Counted from the stretch's first letter, positions 1 to 9,162 are shown. The stretch is 64,000 bases of DNA from Acidimicrobiales bacterium (GCA_025455885.1 JALOLR010000010.1:62001-126000); one strand, 5' to 3'. A program made the numbers and translations. The notes: generated by a model not told the origin, from the sequence alone.

Positions 1-2
1 CC

Positions 3-605
3 GCCCTCGACCGTGCCTACCAGGTGCTCGCCGAGGGCACCCCGCTGTACCGCAGCGACCTCGACGACGAGGACCGCGAACTGCTGCGCTCCTATTTCCT
101 TCTGACCAACAAGCCGGTGTTGGCCATCGTCAACGTGGGAGAGGACGACCTCGAGGTGATCGACGAGAAGGTGGCGCCGGTGCTCGCGGAGTTCGGCGGC
201 CACGGCGAGGTGATCGGCATGTGCGTCCAGCTCGAGGCCGAGGCCGCCCAGCTCGACGCCGACGAGCGCGCCGAGATGCTCGAAGGCCTCGGCCTCGGTG
301 AAGGGGCGTTGCCCCGGTTCCTCCACACCGCCTATCGCATGCTCGGTCTGCGCACCTTCTTCACCACCGGCGAGAAGGAGAGCCGGGCGTGGACGTTCCG
401 CGCCGGGTCGAAGGCGCCCCAGTGCGCGGGGGTCATCCACACCGACTTCGAGCGGGGCTTCATCCGCGCCGAGGTGATCCACTGGGACGAGCTGCTCGAG
501 CTGGGGAGCTGGTCGAAGGCCCGCGACGTGGGCAAGCTGCGCGTGGAGGGCAAGGAGTACGTGGCCGAGGACGGCGACGTCATGGAGTTCCGATTCAACG
601 TGTAG
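3..605 (+). CDS. ychF: Redox-regulated ATPase YchF (C-terminal part)
   Basis: The 3' portion of a YchF/Ola1-type P-loop ATPase; the start and the G motifs lie left of the window, so the reading frame enters at base 3. The visible 200 residues cover the end of the coiled-coil region and the C-terminal TGS domain. The family-typical ending is present, with AGSKAPQCAGVIHTDFERGF followed by KLRVEGKEYVAEDGDVMEFR. YchF is a cytosolic, ribosome-associated ATPase linked to oxidative stress. The frame ends 69 bases before the DUF192 gene, which has its own promoter-like hexamer, so the two need not be co-transcribed. Confidence 0.95.
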   Translation, partial: ALDRAYQVLAEGTPLYRSDLDDEDRELLRSYFLLTNKPVLAIVNVGEDDLEVIDEKVAPVLAEFGGHGEVIGMCVQLEAEAAQLDADERAEMLEGLGLGEGALPRFLHTAYRMLGLRTFFTTGEKESRAWTFRAGSKAPQCAGVIHTDFERGFIRAEVIHWDELLELGSWSKARDVGKLRVEGKEYVAEDGDVMEFRFNV

Positions 606-660
606 CCACGGGGCCGGCGGTTCGCCGTCGCACCACGGCTTCGCTCCCGCGTCGTCCGCG

Positions 661-666
661 TACGAT
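661..666 (+). promoter_or_regulatory. -10 element (TACGAT) of the DUF192 gene
   Basis: TACGAT lies 7 bases before the ATG at 674 with no ribosome-binding site between, as expected for a leaderless transcript. Confidence 0.45.
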
Positions 667-673
667 CCCCGCC

Positions 674-1030
674 ATGGCGACACGCGGTGGTGAGCCGGTC
701 ACGGGCGCGTGGCTCGTGCACGACGACCGCGTGCTGGCCACGCTCGAGATCGCGGAGACCCACCGTGACCGGGCCCGGGGGCTGCTCGGCCGTGACGGGA
801 TCGACGGCGCCCTCCTCTTGCGCCCCGCCCGCTCCGTGCACACCTTCCGCATGCGTTTCCCCATCGACGTGGTCCACCTCGACAAGGGTCTGAGGGTCCT
901 GCGGATCACCACGATGCGGCCCAACCGGCTCGGCGCGGTGGTGTGGCGGGCGCGCGCCGTGCTCGAGTGCGAGGCCGGTCTCGTGCAGCACTGGGGCCTG
1001 AAGGTCGGCGACACCCTGGAGGTGCGGTGA
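674..1030 (+). CDS. DUF192 family protein
   Basis: A 118-residue DUF192 protein. The family core is visible: an N-terminal strand (ATLEIAETHRDRARGLLGRD), a central HTFRMRFPIDVVHLD motif and a C-terminal GLVQHWGLKVGDTLEV strand. The function of this small beta-barrel family is poorly defined; many members are exported, but this one has no clear signal peptide. The ATG at 674 is chosen because a -10-like hexamer sits 7 bases upstream and the family homology begins just after it. Its stop overlaps the GTG start of rsmI (GTGA), so the two are translationally coupled. Confidence 0.85.
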   Translation: MATRGGEPVTGAWLVHDDRVLATLEIAETHRDRARGLLGRDGIDGALLLRPARSVHTFRMRFPIDVVHLDKGLRVLRITTMRPNRLGAVVWRARAVLECEAGLVQHWGLKVGDTLEVR

Positions 1031-1854
1031 CCGGCACGCTGGTGCTCGTCGCCACCCCCATCGGCAACCTCGCCGACCTGAGCCCGAGGGCCGTCGAGGA
1101 GCTCGGGCGCGCCGACGTCGTGGCCTGCGAGGACACCCGGCGCACCGGGCGTCTGCTCGCCCACATCGGGGTGCGGGCTCCGAGACTGCTCGTCGTCAAC
1201 GACCACACGGAACCCACCGCGGTCCGCGAGGTGCTGGCCGCCCTCGACGCAGGCCGCCGGGTGGCGGTGGTCAGCGACGCCGGGACGCCGGGGATCTCCG
1301 ATCCCGGCGAGCGGCTCGTCGCCGCGGCGGGCGACGCCGGGCACCGCGTCGAGGTGGTCCCGGGCCCCTCGGCGGCGCTGGCCGCGCTGGTGGTCAGCGG
1401 ACTGGCGACGGGGCGGTTCGTGTTCGAGGGGTTCCTGCCCCGCAAGGGCTCCGGGCGCACCGAGCGTCTCGCCGTCGTGGCGGCCGAGTCGCGCACCGCG
1501 GTGCTCTACGAGGCCCCGCACCGCCTCGCCCGGACGCTCGCCGACCTCGCCGACGCGTGCGGGCCCACCCGTCGGGTGGTGCTGGCCCGCGAGCTGACCA
1601 AGCTCCACGAGGAGGTCTGGCGGGGATCGCTGGCGGGAGCGGTGGAGCGCTGCGCGCAGGTCGAACCCCGCGGCGAGTACGTGGTGGTGCTCGCCGGGGC
1701 GCCCTCGCCCCCGGCGGCCACCGACGAGGACCTCCGCGCCGCGGTGGCCGCCGCCCGGGCCCGGGGGGCGAGCACCCGCGACGCGGTCAGCGAGGTCGCC
1801 GACGCGATGGGCGTGTCGAAGCGACGCGTCTACGCGGTGGCCCTGGCGACCTGA
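1027..1854 (+). CDS. rsmI: 16S rRNA (cytidine-1402-2'-O)-methyltransferase RsmI
   Basis: A 275-residue SAM-dependent tetrapyrrole-methylase-fold enzyme that 2'-O-methylates C1402 in the decoding centre of 16S rRNA. Diagnostic segments are LVLVATPIGNLADLSPRA near the N terminus, CEDTRRTGRLL, VVSDAGTPGISDPGERLV and the PGPSAALAALVVSGL motif. The length matches the family. The GTG start overlaps the stop of the DUF192 gene by the GTGA arrangement. It converges on the surE gene 13 bases away. Confidence 0.96.
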   Translation: MTGTLVLVATPIGNLADLSPRAVEELGRADVVACEDTRRTGRLLAHIGVRAPRLLVVNDHTEPTAVREVLAALDAGRRVAVVSDAGTPGISDPGERLVAAAGDAGHRVEVVPGPSAALAALVVSGLATGRFVFEGFLPRKGSGRTERLAVVAAESRTAVLYEAPHRLARTLADLADACGPTRRVVLARELTKLHEEVWRGSLAGAVERCAQVEPRGEYVVVLAGAPSPPAATDEDLRAAVAAARARGASTRDAVSEVADAMGVSKRRVYAVALAT

Positions 1855-1867
1855 CCGGCGGAGCCGC

Positions 1868-2728
1868 TCAGCCGGCGGGCGGGGTGGCCGGCTGCGGGGA
1901 GAGCGCCGAGAGCGTCACGAAGCCGTTGTTGAATCCCTGCACGTCGTCGATCGGAGCGGTGAGGGTGGACAGGCAGTCCTGGGCGGTGATGCTCAGGTCG
2001 GGGCTGACGGGGAGCACCGTGACCTCCTTGACCGAGCCCTGTGCACAGGTCGGGATGTTGAGGTTCGCCACCGTGGTGGTCTGGAGCTGGTCGAGGTTGG
2101 CGGTCACCCAGGCCAGCACCTCCTCCACCCCGGTGGCGAAGTCGAAGGTGCCGTTCAGGTCGGCGCCTCCGTCGGCGCCCGCCGGGGCCCCCTGGCTCGA
2201 GGCGAGCGCAGGGATGCCGCGCTGCACCGCGGCGCGGGCGGCGCCGACGGTGCCCGACAGCTCGGTGGCGGCGCCGATGTTCTGGCCGCTGTTGATGCCC
2301 GAGACCACGAGGTCGGGCGTGAAGTCGATGCCCCCCTGGTCGAGCGCCCAGACGATGCTGTCGGCGGGGAACCCCTCCACCGAGATGGCCTCGTAGCCGC
2401 TGGCGGTGGTGGTGGGGGTGCCGGTGAGCGGGCCGCCGGTGGTCTTCGACCCGCTGCCGCTCTGGTTGGTGGCGGGGGCGACGACGGTGACCTCGACGCC
2501 GGGAAGGGTGCGCAGCCCTTCGACGACCGCGTCGATGCCGGGGGCGCCGACGCCGTCGTCGTTGGTGACGAGGATGCGGACCGGGTCGGCGGGGGCGGTC
2601 GTGGCCGTCGGCGCCTCCGTGTCGCTCGACGAGGTCGAGTCGCTGTCGGAGCACGCGGCTGCGAACAGGGCCAGCGCGAGGACGGTGGCCAAGAGCGCGG
2701 CTGCGGGTGAACGGCGGATCGGTGACAC
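1868..2728 (-). CDS. surE: SurE-type 5'/3'-nucleotidase with lipoprotein signal
   Basis: A 286-residue SurE-family phosphatase. The metal-binding start VRILVTNDDGVGAPGIDAV is intact (DD pair), as is the VVSGINSGQNIG loop. Unlike the cytosolic E. coli enzyme it begins with a signal peptide and lipobox (ALFAAACSD), so it should be a membrane-anchored, extracytoplasmic nucleotidase. A Ser/Thr/Pro-rich linker separates the lipid anchor from the catalytic domain. The GTG start at 2728 is preceded by AGGAGG five bases upstream, which decides against longer in-frame starts. A Cys-containing C-terminal region carries no recognisable extra domain. Confidence 0.9.
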   Translation of the reverse strand: MSPIRRSPAAALLATVLALALFAAACSDSDSTSSSDTEAPTATTAPADPVRILVTNDDGVGAPGIDAVVEGLRTLPGVEVTVVAPATNQSGSGSKTTGGPLTGTPTTTASGYEAISVEGFPADSIVWALDQGGIDFTPDLVVSGINSGQNIGAATELSGTVGAARAAVQRGIPALASSQGAPAGADGGADLNGTFDFATGVEEVLAWVTANLDQLQTTTVANLNIPTCAQGSVKEVTVLPVSPDLSITAQDCLSTLTAPIDDVQGFNNGFVTLSALSPQPATPPAG

Positions 2729-2855
2729 GTCGACCTCCTGGGGGGTGCGGCTCCCATGCTGCACCGGGTGCGGGGACGTTAGCTCCGCACCGAATGGACG
2801 GTGGGTGAACCCCGATCGACCAGGTCGGGAGCGTGTCGGTCGGCGGAGGTCGCGC

Positions 2856-3461
2856 TCATCCCCATCCCCGGATCACGAGGGGACACGACATCAGGGGCGA
2901 CCAGCCGTCGGGGGAGGCCTCGACGACGACCATCGCCCTCCCGAAGCCGGGGTCGGCGGCGACGATCCGCTCGAGACGAGCCTCGATCTCGGCCGTCGTG
3001 CGGCGGTCGATCCGGCCCACGCGGTCGGCGTACGCCCGCACGACGACGCGGCTGCGGAGGTGGTCGACGGCGGCGATCGGACGTGTCGGTCCTTCGGGCG
3101 CCCGATCGCGCTGGGCCCGCCAGCTGGTGCGCCAGCAGTCGTCGGGCGTGCGGAGCTCGCCGGCGTCGGCGTGCACGGCGTCCACGAGGCGCTCGAGGGT
3201 GGCGGTCGGGTGGCGGCGCAGCGCCCCCGGTCCGCTCAGCCCCGTGACGCCGGTGACCAGCAGGGCCACGACCACCACGGCGACCGCTCCGGTCGCCCAT
3301 GCCCACCAGTGGCCCGGGTGCCGTGGAGCGCCCCGGTGGGTCCCGCCGCCGGTGGTGTCGTCGGTGGCGGTGACGGCCCCGGTGGGGGGCGCGGGGCGGA
3401 CGCGGTCCCGGTCCGCATCCGCGGGGGCCGGGTCGCGGGGAGGCGTCGGGTCGGGCGTCAT
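2856..3461 (-). CDS. Single-pass membrane protein, function unknown
   Basis: About 201 residues. I do not recognise the family. The first 45 residues are Pro/Asp/Thr-rich and probably disordered, followed by one transmembrane helix (WWAWATGAVAVVVVALLVTG) and a C-terminal extracytoplasmic domain of about 130 residues. That domain has a WRTSWRAQRDRA segment and an RSRVVVRAYADRVGRID strand. The ATG at 3461 or the one at 3473 (adding MAAP) could start it. It lies head-to-head with rmuC, about 60 bases apart. Confidence 0.65.
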   Translation of the reverse strand: MTPDPTPPRDPAPADADRDRVRPAPPTGAVTATDDTTGGGTHRGAPRHPGHWWAWATGAVAVVVVALLVTGVTGLSGPGALRRHPTATLERLVDAVHADAGELRTPDDCWRTSWRAQRDRAPEGPTRPIAAVDHLRSRVVVRAYADRVGRIDRRTTAEIEARLERIVAADPGFGRAMVVVEASPDGWSPLMSCPLVIRGWG

Positions 3462-3510
3462 CGGCGCCGCCATTGTGGCGGGGTCCACGACCGCTGTCAC
3501 ACCCCCTGTG

Positions 3511-3516
3511 CACAAT
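3511..3516 (+). promoter_or_regulatory. -10 element (CACAAT) of rmuC
   Basis: CACAAT lies 6 bases before the ATG at 3523, with no ribosome-binding site; a leaderless arrangement. Confidence 0.4.
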
Positions 3517-3522
3517 CGTCGC

Positions 3523-4845
3523 ATGGTGATCCTCGCCGTCGTCTCCCTCCTCGTGGCCCTGGTCAGCGTGGCCGTCGCGGTCGTCGTCCTCACCCGTCGG
3601 GCATCCCCGCCCGCCACCGTCGTGCCCGACGCGCTGGTGGCCGCCACCGTCGCGGCACTGCGTGACGAGCAGGCCGCCACCGTGCAGGCGGCGGTGGCCA
3701 CCGTGGTCGACGTCGCCGGCGAGCAGCTGGGCAGCCGGTCGGCGGCCGCCGACCAGGCGCTGCGCGAGCGCCAGGAGGCCATCGGCGCGGCGCTCGACGA
3801 CGAACGCCGCGCCGTGGGCGACGAGCTGCGCGAGACCCGCCGCCAGCTCGATGCGATGGCGCGCCTCGTCGGCGAGCTCCGCCTCGAGAGCGCCGAGCAG
3901 CAGGGCCGCCTCGAGCAGGGCCTGGCCGACGCCGTGCGGTCCACGACCCACCTCGCCGGCACCACCGACGCCCTCCGCCAGGCGTTGGCCAGCACCAAGG
4001 CACGGGGCCAGTGGGGCGAGCGCATGGCGGAGGACGTGCTGCGCGCCGCGGGCTTCGTGGAGGGCGTCAACTACCGCCGCCAGACCGCGGTCGCCGGCGG
4101 CACCATCCCCGACCTCACCTTCCCGCTCCCCGGGGGCCGCGACCTGCACATGGACGTGAAGTTCCCGTTCGACAACTACCTGCGGGCGCTGGAGGCGTCC
4201 ACGGATGCCGACCGCGAGGCGTTCGAGGCCCGCTTCATGGTCGATGTGAAGGCCCGCATCAAGGAGATCACCACCCGCTCCTACATCGACGCCGAGCGCA
4301 CCGTCGACCACGTCCTGTTGTTCATCCCGAACGAGGCCGTCTTCGGGTTCGTGCTCGAGCGCGACCCGAACCTGATCGACCACGCCATCGGCCAGAAGGT
4401 GGTCATCTGCTCCCCGTCCACGCTCTTCGCGGTGCTCGCCGTGGTCCGTCAGGCCGTCGAGCAGTTCCGGCTCGAGCGCACCAGCGACGAGATCCTCGCG
4501 TGCCTGGCGTCGTTCGAGAAGGAGTGGACCAGGTACGCCGAGGCCTTCGCCAAGCTCGGCAGCCAGCTGGCCACCGTGTCGAAGACCTACGACCATCTCG
4601 CCGGCACCCGCACCAACCAGCTCGAGCGCACGCTGCAGCACGTCGACCGCCTGCGCACCGAGCGGGGGCTCGATGCCGTCGTGGCGCTCGCGCCCGCCGG
4701 TGACGCGCCCCCGGCACCCGGTGCGCCGGCCGACGCTCCGGAGCCGGACCGGGCCTCGGTGCGCAGGGCGCTGGCGGCGTCCCCGCCGTCGACGGGTGAC
4801 GTCGACGGGGCGCTCGCCCGTGTCGCTGACCTCCGCCTGAAGTAG
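3523..4845 (+). CDS. rmuC: DNA recombination protein RmuC homologue
   Basis: A 440-residue RmuC-family protein. It has an N-terminal membrane helix (residues 2-23), a long Ala/Glu/Arg-rich coiled coil (about 40-160) and the RmuC nuclease-like domain starting at RGQWGERMAEDVLRAAGF. The restriction-endonuclease-like core is visible as IPDLTFPLPGGRDLHMDVKF (acidic residue and K of the motif) and DHVLLFIPNEAVFGF. RmuC limits inversions at short inverted repeats in E. coli. A Pro/Ala-rich tail of about 60 residues follows the domain. Transcribed alone, divergent from a membrane protein gene. Confidence 0.93.
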   Translation: MVILAVVSLLVALVSVAVAVVVLTRRASPPATVVPDALVAATVAALRDEQAATVQAAVATVVDVAGEQLGSRSAAADQALRERQEAIGAALDDERRAVGDELRETRRQLDAMARLVGELRLESAEQQGRLEQGLADAVRSTTHLAGTTDALRQALASTKARGQWGERMAEDVLRAAGFVEGVNYRRQTAVAGGTIPDLTFPLPGGRDLHMDVKFPFDNYLRALEASTDADREAFEARFMVDVKARIKEITTRSYIDAERTVDHVLLFIPNEAVFGFVLERDPNLIDHAIGQKVVICSPSTLFAVLAVVRQAVEQFRLERTSDEILACLASFEKEWTRYAEAFAKLGSQLATVSKTYDHLAGTRTNQLERTLQHVDRLRTERGLDAVVALAPAGDAPPAPGAPADAPEPDRASVRRALAASPPSTGDVDGALARVADLRLK

Positions 4846-4909
4846 GTCGCGGCGACCGGGGTGCGTCCTGGGACGTAAGGTCCCGCCGTCGACGAGCGAG
4901 GTGGGGGCC

Positions 4910-5500
4910 ATGGGTGCCGTGGGTGACGGTCCGGCGGATGGTGGAGCGGCCGGCGCTCCCCTGGGTCCGGCGCCCACAGGAGCGGGGCTCCTCGAGCAGG
5001 GCCTCGCCGGTCACGTCGCCCCGGAGCAGATCGGATCGGCGGCACTGGCGCTGCGGGCCATGCGCTTCGGCCGTCTCGTCGAGCGCGGGCTCCAGGACCT
5101 CCTGCGCCCCTCCGGGCTCGAGCGCTCGGAGTTCTCGGTCCTGTCGAGCCTGTTGTTGACGGCGCCCGGACGAGGTCAGAGCCCCAGCGAGCTCTCCCGG
5201 AGCGTGGTGCAGACCACGAGCGGGATGACCAAGACGGTCAACCGCCTGGAGCGTCGGGGTCTGGTGGCGCGGCGCGCCTCGTCGGGCGACGCCCGCCGGG
5301 TCGACATCGTGCTCACCGACTCGGGGCGGCGACTCGCCCGGGAACTGCTCGCCGGCCTGGTCGCCGGGTTCGCCGAACCGTTGGCATCGACCGACGAGGA
5401 GGCCGCCCGGGACCTCGCGGCGGCGCTGGTCGGCGTGCTGCGCGTCCTCGAGCGGGTGGAGGGGGTCGCCCCCACCGGTTCGCGCCCTGCTGACGACTGA
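4910..5500 (+). CDS. MarR-family winged-helix transcriptional regulator
   Basis: A 196-residue MarR-like repressor or activator. After a 40-residue leader, dimerisation helices precede the winged helix: ELSRSVVQTTSGMTKTVNRL is the recognition helix and RRGLVARRASSGDARRVDIV the wing. The wing carries the usual D-x-R pair. The ligand is not predictable. The ATG at 4910 has GAGG eight bases upstream; the in-frame GTG at 4901 is less likely. It converges on the ABC1 kinase gene across a hairpin. Confidence 0.88.
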   Translation: MGAVGDGPADGGAAGAPLGPAPTGAGLLEQGLAGHVAPEQIGSAALALRAMRFGRLVERGLQDLLRPSGLERSEFSVLSSLLLTAPGRGQSPSELSRSVVQTTSGMTKTVNRLERRGLVARRASSGDARRVDIVLTDSGRRLARELLAGLVAGFAEPLASTDEEAARDLAAALVGVLRVLERVEGVAPTGSRPADD

Positions 5501-5519
5501 CGTCCGCGGCCGCCGGACG
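5501..5519. terminator. Hairpin between convergent genes
   Basis: Perfect 6-bp inverted repeat (CGTCCG/CGGACG) with a 7-base loop directly after the MarR stop and before the ABC1 kinase stop. No U tract is visible; a terminator role is inferred from position. Confidence 0.4.
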
Positions 5520-5528
5520 GCCGGCGAC

Positions 5529-7568
5529 TCAGCGCCGTCGGGGGGAGAGTGCCCGGGCGAGGGCGCGCATGGCCAGCACCGACCCGGTGAGCAGCGAGAA
5601 CAGCCCCAGCCCGGTGAGGAGGCCCTGGAGCTCGGTGTCGTCCTCGATGGCGGCGCCGAGCATCAGCAGCGAACCGCTCAGCAGGGTCCCGACCGCCACC
5701 ACGACGATGGTGGCTCGGTCGAACCAGGCGCCCACCACCGCGGTGTCGTCGCCGCCGTAGCGCGAGGTCTGCACCTTCAGCTGGCCGGCCAGGAGCGCGC
5801 CGGCGGTCTGGTCGACCTGCGTCGGCAGGTCACGGAGCAGCACCACCGCCCGGAGCAGCTCCCGCTTGAGCATGGCCTCGTCGTCGAGCGCCTCCGGCCC
5901 GCCGTACCAGCCGGCCACGATCGACGTGGCGGCCGACCCGAAGTCGAAGTTCGGGTCGATGAGGTGCAGCGTCCCCTCGAGCGAGAACAGCGACCGGGAC
6001 AGCACCACGAACGCCTGCGGGACGTGGATCCCGTGCTTGTCCATGACCGCGAAGACCTGGCGCAACATGGCGGCGTCGATCCCTCCGCCGGTCAGCTCCT
6101 CGCCGAGGATGCGGCTCACGTCGGCCTCGAGGGCGCTGCGGTCGACGCTCGTGGGCGTCGGTGCCACCCGGACGAGCCCCTTCACGACGATCGTCGGATC
6201 ACGCAGCGTGGAGCCGAGGGCCAGGAGCTGGAGGCCCGTGAGGACGCGGGGGTCGAGGTGGCCGACCGAGCCGAAGTCGATCAGGCCCAGGCGGCCCGCC
6301 GGTGTCACGAGCACGTTCCCCGGATGGGGGTCGGCGTGGTAGAGCCCGTCCTGCAGGATCTGGCCGAGGAACGACGCCAGCAGCGTGTTGGCCAGCTCCG
6401 GAGCCGGTCGGGCGCAGCGCTCGACGGCCCCGGGCGTGCCGACCGACACCCCGTCGGCCACGTCCATCACCAGCACCCCGGCCGAGCACAGCTCTCGGTG
6501 GATCACCGGGATGTCGATCCCGTCGCCGCCGCGGTTGGCGGCGATCGCCTCGGCGTTGGCCGCCTCCCGCCGGTAGTCGACCTCCGCCTCGACGTTGCGG
6601 ACCAGCTCACCGGCGAGGATGGTGAACCGGCCCGCGCCGCCCCTGCCGGTGTCGAGCAACGAGGCGAGGGTCATGAGCGCCTGGCCGTCACGGCGCACGA
6701 GCTCCTCGATCCCCGGTCGACGGCACTTCACGATCACCGGTCGGCCGTCGAGGAGTCGCGCCCGGTAGGTCTGCCCGATCGAGGCCGCCGCCAGCGGCTC
6801 CCAGTCGAACTCGGCGAACACCTCCTCGACCGGTCGACCGAGGCCGGCCTCGAGCTCGGGGCGCACCACGTCGGCGGTCGCAGGGCGCACGTCGGACTGG
6901 AGGTCGGCGAGCGGGCCGGTGACGGTCGGCGGGAGGGCGTCGGTGCGGGTGCTGGCGATCTGTCCGAACTTGACCAGGATCCCCCCGCACTCCTGGAGCG
7001 TGTCGCGCAGGCCCTCGCCGAACGCGGGGTCGTCGATCCCCGAGGCGCCTGCGTAGCGGAACCGCAGGATGCCGTTGCTACGGGCGATGCGAGCCACCTG
7101 GCGGCCCCGCCGCAGTGGATCGAGCTGGCGGCGGGCGGTGTCGACGGGATGGAGCGCCGCCGACACGGAGATGCGTCGGCGGGGGCTGTCGGTGGGGCCG
7201 ACCACGAGCTCGATGACGACCGCGACGGCGAGCGTGGCGAGCAGGCCGGTGACGACGGCGATGGCCACGCGCCACCCGTCGCTCGTCGTGTCGACGGCGT
7301 TGGCGAGGAGCACGCCGCCGATCCACCCGGTGGTGGCGGCGAACAGTGAGGCGACGACGCCGATGCGGACCCCGAGGACGCGGCTGGCGAGCACGGCCAG
7401 GGCCAGCACCACCGGGACCGACACGACGAGCAGGACGAGCAGGTTCACGGCGTGGTCGCCGGCTCGGCCGGGTCGGCGGATCGGGTGGGTGGGTGGGGGT
7501 GCGCCACGGGCTCCTCGGGTTCTCGGATCCGTTGGACGGTCCGGGGACCGGCGCGGATGGGTCGTCAC
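5529..7568 (-). CDS. ABC1/AarF/UbiB-family atypical kinase
   Basis: A 679-residue membrane-bound ABC1 kinase. Family signatures are present in order: the KxGQ motif (GILVKFGQIAS), an Ala-rich nucleotide loop (AAASIGQTYRARL), the catalytic HADPHPGNVLV and the metal-binding LIDFGSVGHLD. Hydrophobic helices lie near the N terminus (residues about 41-65 and 80-125) and two more at the C terminus. In other bacteria UbiB supports quinone biosynthesis; in actinomycetes the role is unclear. The first 40 residues are Arg/Pro-rich, so translation may really start at the GTG at 7448. It is divergent from metG. Confidence 0.88.
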   Translation of the reverse strand: MTTHPRRSPDRPTDPRTRGARGAPPPTHPIRRPGRAGDHAVNLLVLLVVSVPVVLALAVLASRVLGVRIGVVASLFAATTGWIGGVLLANAVDTTSDGWRVAIAVVTGLLATLAVAVVIELVVGPTDSPRRRISVSAALHPVDTARRQLDPLRRGRQVARIARSNGILRFRYAGASGIDDPAFGEGLRDTLQECGGILVKFGQIASTRTDALPPTVTGPLADLQSDVRPATADVVRPELEAGLGRPVEEVFAEFDWEPLAAASIGQTYRARLLDGRPVIVKCRRPGIEELVRRDGQALMTLASLLDTGRGGAGRFTILAGELVRNVEAEVDYRREAANAEAIAANRGGDGIDIPVIHRELCSAGVLVMDVADGVSVGTPGAVERCARPAPELANTLLASFLGQILQDGLYHADPHPGNVLVTPAGRLGLIDFGSVGHLDPRVLTGLQLLALGSTLRDPTIVVKGLVRVAPTPTSVDRSALEADVSRILGEELTGGGIDAAMLRQVFAVMDKHGIHVPQAFVVLSRSLFSLEGTLHLIDPNFDFGSAATSIVAGWYGGPEALDDEAMLKRELLRAVVLLRDLPTQVDQTAGALLAGQLKVQTSRYGGDDTAVVGAWFDRATIVVVAVGTLLSGSLLMLGAAIEDDTELQGLLTGLGLFSLLTGSVLAMRALARALSPRRR

Positions 7569-7614
7569 TCTAGGGGTCGGGTCGAGTCGGGTTCGGTGCC
7601 GTGCCGGCGCCCCG

Positions 7615-7620
7615 TAGCCT
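7615..7620 (+). promoter_or_regulatory. -10 element (TAGCCT) of metG
   Basis: TAGCCT ends 7 bases before the GTG start at 7628; no ribosome-binding site. Predicts a leaderless metG mRNA. Confidence 0.5.
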
Positions 7621-7627
7621 GACCGGC

Positions 7628-9157
7628 GTGCCCGACCGCTTCTACGTGACCACGCCGATCTACTACGTCAACGACGTCCCCCACATCGGCCACGCCTACA
7701 CGACGGTCACCGCCGACGCGCTCGCCCGTTGGCACCGCCTCCTCGGTGAGGAGGTCCGCTTCCTCACCGGCACCGACGAGCACGGCCTCAAGGTCCAGCG
7801 GGCCGCCGAGGCCAACGGCATCAGCCCGCAGGAGCAGGCGGACAGGACGAGCGCACGGTTCCGCGAAGCGTGGGAGCTCCTCGGGATCTCCAACGACGAC
7901 TTCATCCGGACCACCGAGCCCCGCCACACCGCGTCGGTGCAGGCGTTCATGCAGGCGATCCACGACAACGGGTGGATCCGCAAGGACACCTACGCGGGCC
8001 GATACTGCGTGGCCTGCGAGGCCTACTACACCGAGGCCGATCTGCTCGACGGCAACTGCCCCATCCACGGTCGACCGGTCGAGTGGCTCGAGGAGGACAA
8101 CTGGTTCTTCCGGCTGTCGGAGTTCGCGCAGCCGCTGCTCGACTGGTACGAGGCCAACCCGGGCGCGGTGCAGCCGGAGGGCAAGCGCAACGAGGCGCTG
8201 GGCCTCATCCGCCAGGGCCTCGAGGACGTGTCGATCTCCCGCACCTCGATCGACTGGGGGGTCCCGGTCCCCTGGGACGAGGGCCATGTCTTCTACGTCT
8301 GGTACGACGCCCTCATCAACTACGCCACTGCGGTGGGCTACGGGGCCGACCCGGCGGGCTTCGCCGAGTGGTGGCCCGAGGTGCACCACCTGATCGGCAA
8401 GGACATCCTGCGCTTCCACTGCGTGTACTGGCCGGCGATGTGCCTGGCGGCGGGCATCGAGCCACCGAAGCGGATCGCCGTGCACGGGTTCCTGCTCGTG
8501 GGGGGCGAGAAGATGTCGAAGACCCGACTCAACCAGATCTTCCCCGCCGATCTCGTCGGGGACTTCGGCGTCGACGGCTTCCGGTACCACTTCCTGCGCG
8601 ACACGCCCTTCGGCCCCGACGGCGACTTCTCGTACGAGCAGATGGTCACCCGGTACAACACCGACCTGGCCAACAACCTCGGGAACCTCCTCGCCCGGGT
8701 GGCGACCGTCGTCGCGAAGAAGTGCGCAGGGGTGGGTCCGGCGCCGTCACCCGGGTCGCCGTTGGCGGCGGTGGCGGCCGACGCCTACGCGGCCACGGTG
8801 CGGGGATGGGCGGGCATCACGCCGAGTCTCGCCCTCGAGGCCACATGGCGCCTCGTGGCGGCGGCCAACGCCCATCTCGAGGCGCACGAGCCGTGGAAGA
8901 TGGACCCCGGCCCCGAGGTCGACGCCGTCATGGGCGACGTGCTCGAGGTGCTGCGCATCGTGGCCGTCCTCGCCAGCCCCGCCATCCCGGATGCGTGCGC
9001 GGAGATCTGGACCCGGATCGGCCTCGACGGTCGCCCGGACGACGAGCGTCTGCCGGCCGCCGCGGCGTGGGGCGGCTACCCGGGCGGGTCGACGGTCGTC
9101 AAGGGCGAGGGTCTGTTCCCCCGACTCGTCCCACCGGCCTCCGACACGGTGGGGTAG
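7628..9157 (+). CDS. metG: Methionyl-tRNA synthetase
   Basis: A 509-residue class I aminoacyl-tRNA synthetase. The HIGH-type motif is PHIGHAYTTV, the KMSKS loop is GGEKMSKTRLN, and a zinc-knuckle-like C-x2-C (CVACEAYY) with a downstream NCPIH lies in the connective peptide. The C-terminal anticodon-binding helical domain is complete; there is no appended tRNA-binding EMAP domain, matching the short actinobacterial form. The GTG at 7628 is chosen because the family begins at DRFYVTTPIYYVND and a -10 hexamer sits 7 bases upstream. It heads the metG-tatD-rpf-rsmA-ispE run. Confidence 0.97.
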   Translation: MPDRFYVTTPIYYVNDVPHIGHAYTTVTADALARWHRLLGEEVRFLTGTDEHGLKVQRAAEANGISPQEQADRTSARFREAWELLGISNDDFIRTTEPRHTASVQAFMQAIHDNGWIRKDTYAGRYCVACEAYYTEADLLDGNCPIHGRPVEWLEEDNWFFRLSEFAQPLLDWYEANPGAVQPEGKRNEALGLIRQGLEDVSISRTSIDWGVPVPWDEGHVFYVWYDALINYATAVGYGADPAGFAEWWPEVHHLIGKDILRFHCVYWPAMCLAAGIEPPKRIAVHGFLLVGGEKMSKTRLNQIFPADLVGDFGVDGFRYHFLRDTPFGPDGDFSYEQMVTRYNTDLANNLGNLLARVATVVAKKCAGVGPAPSPGSPLAAVAADAYAATVRGWAGITPSLALEATWRLVAAANAHLEAHEPWKMDPGPEVDAVMGDVLEVLRIVAVLASPAIPDACAEIWTRIGLDGRPDDERLPAAAAWGGYPGGSTVVKGEGLFPRLVPPASDTVG

Positions 9158-9162
9158 TCGTC

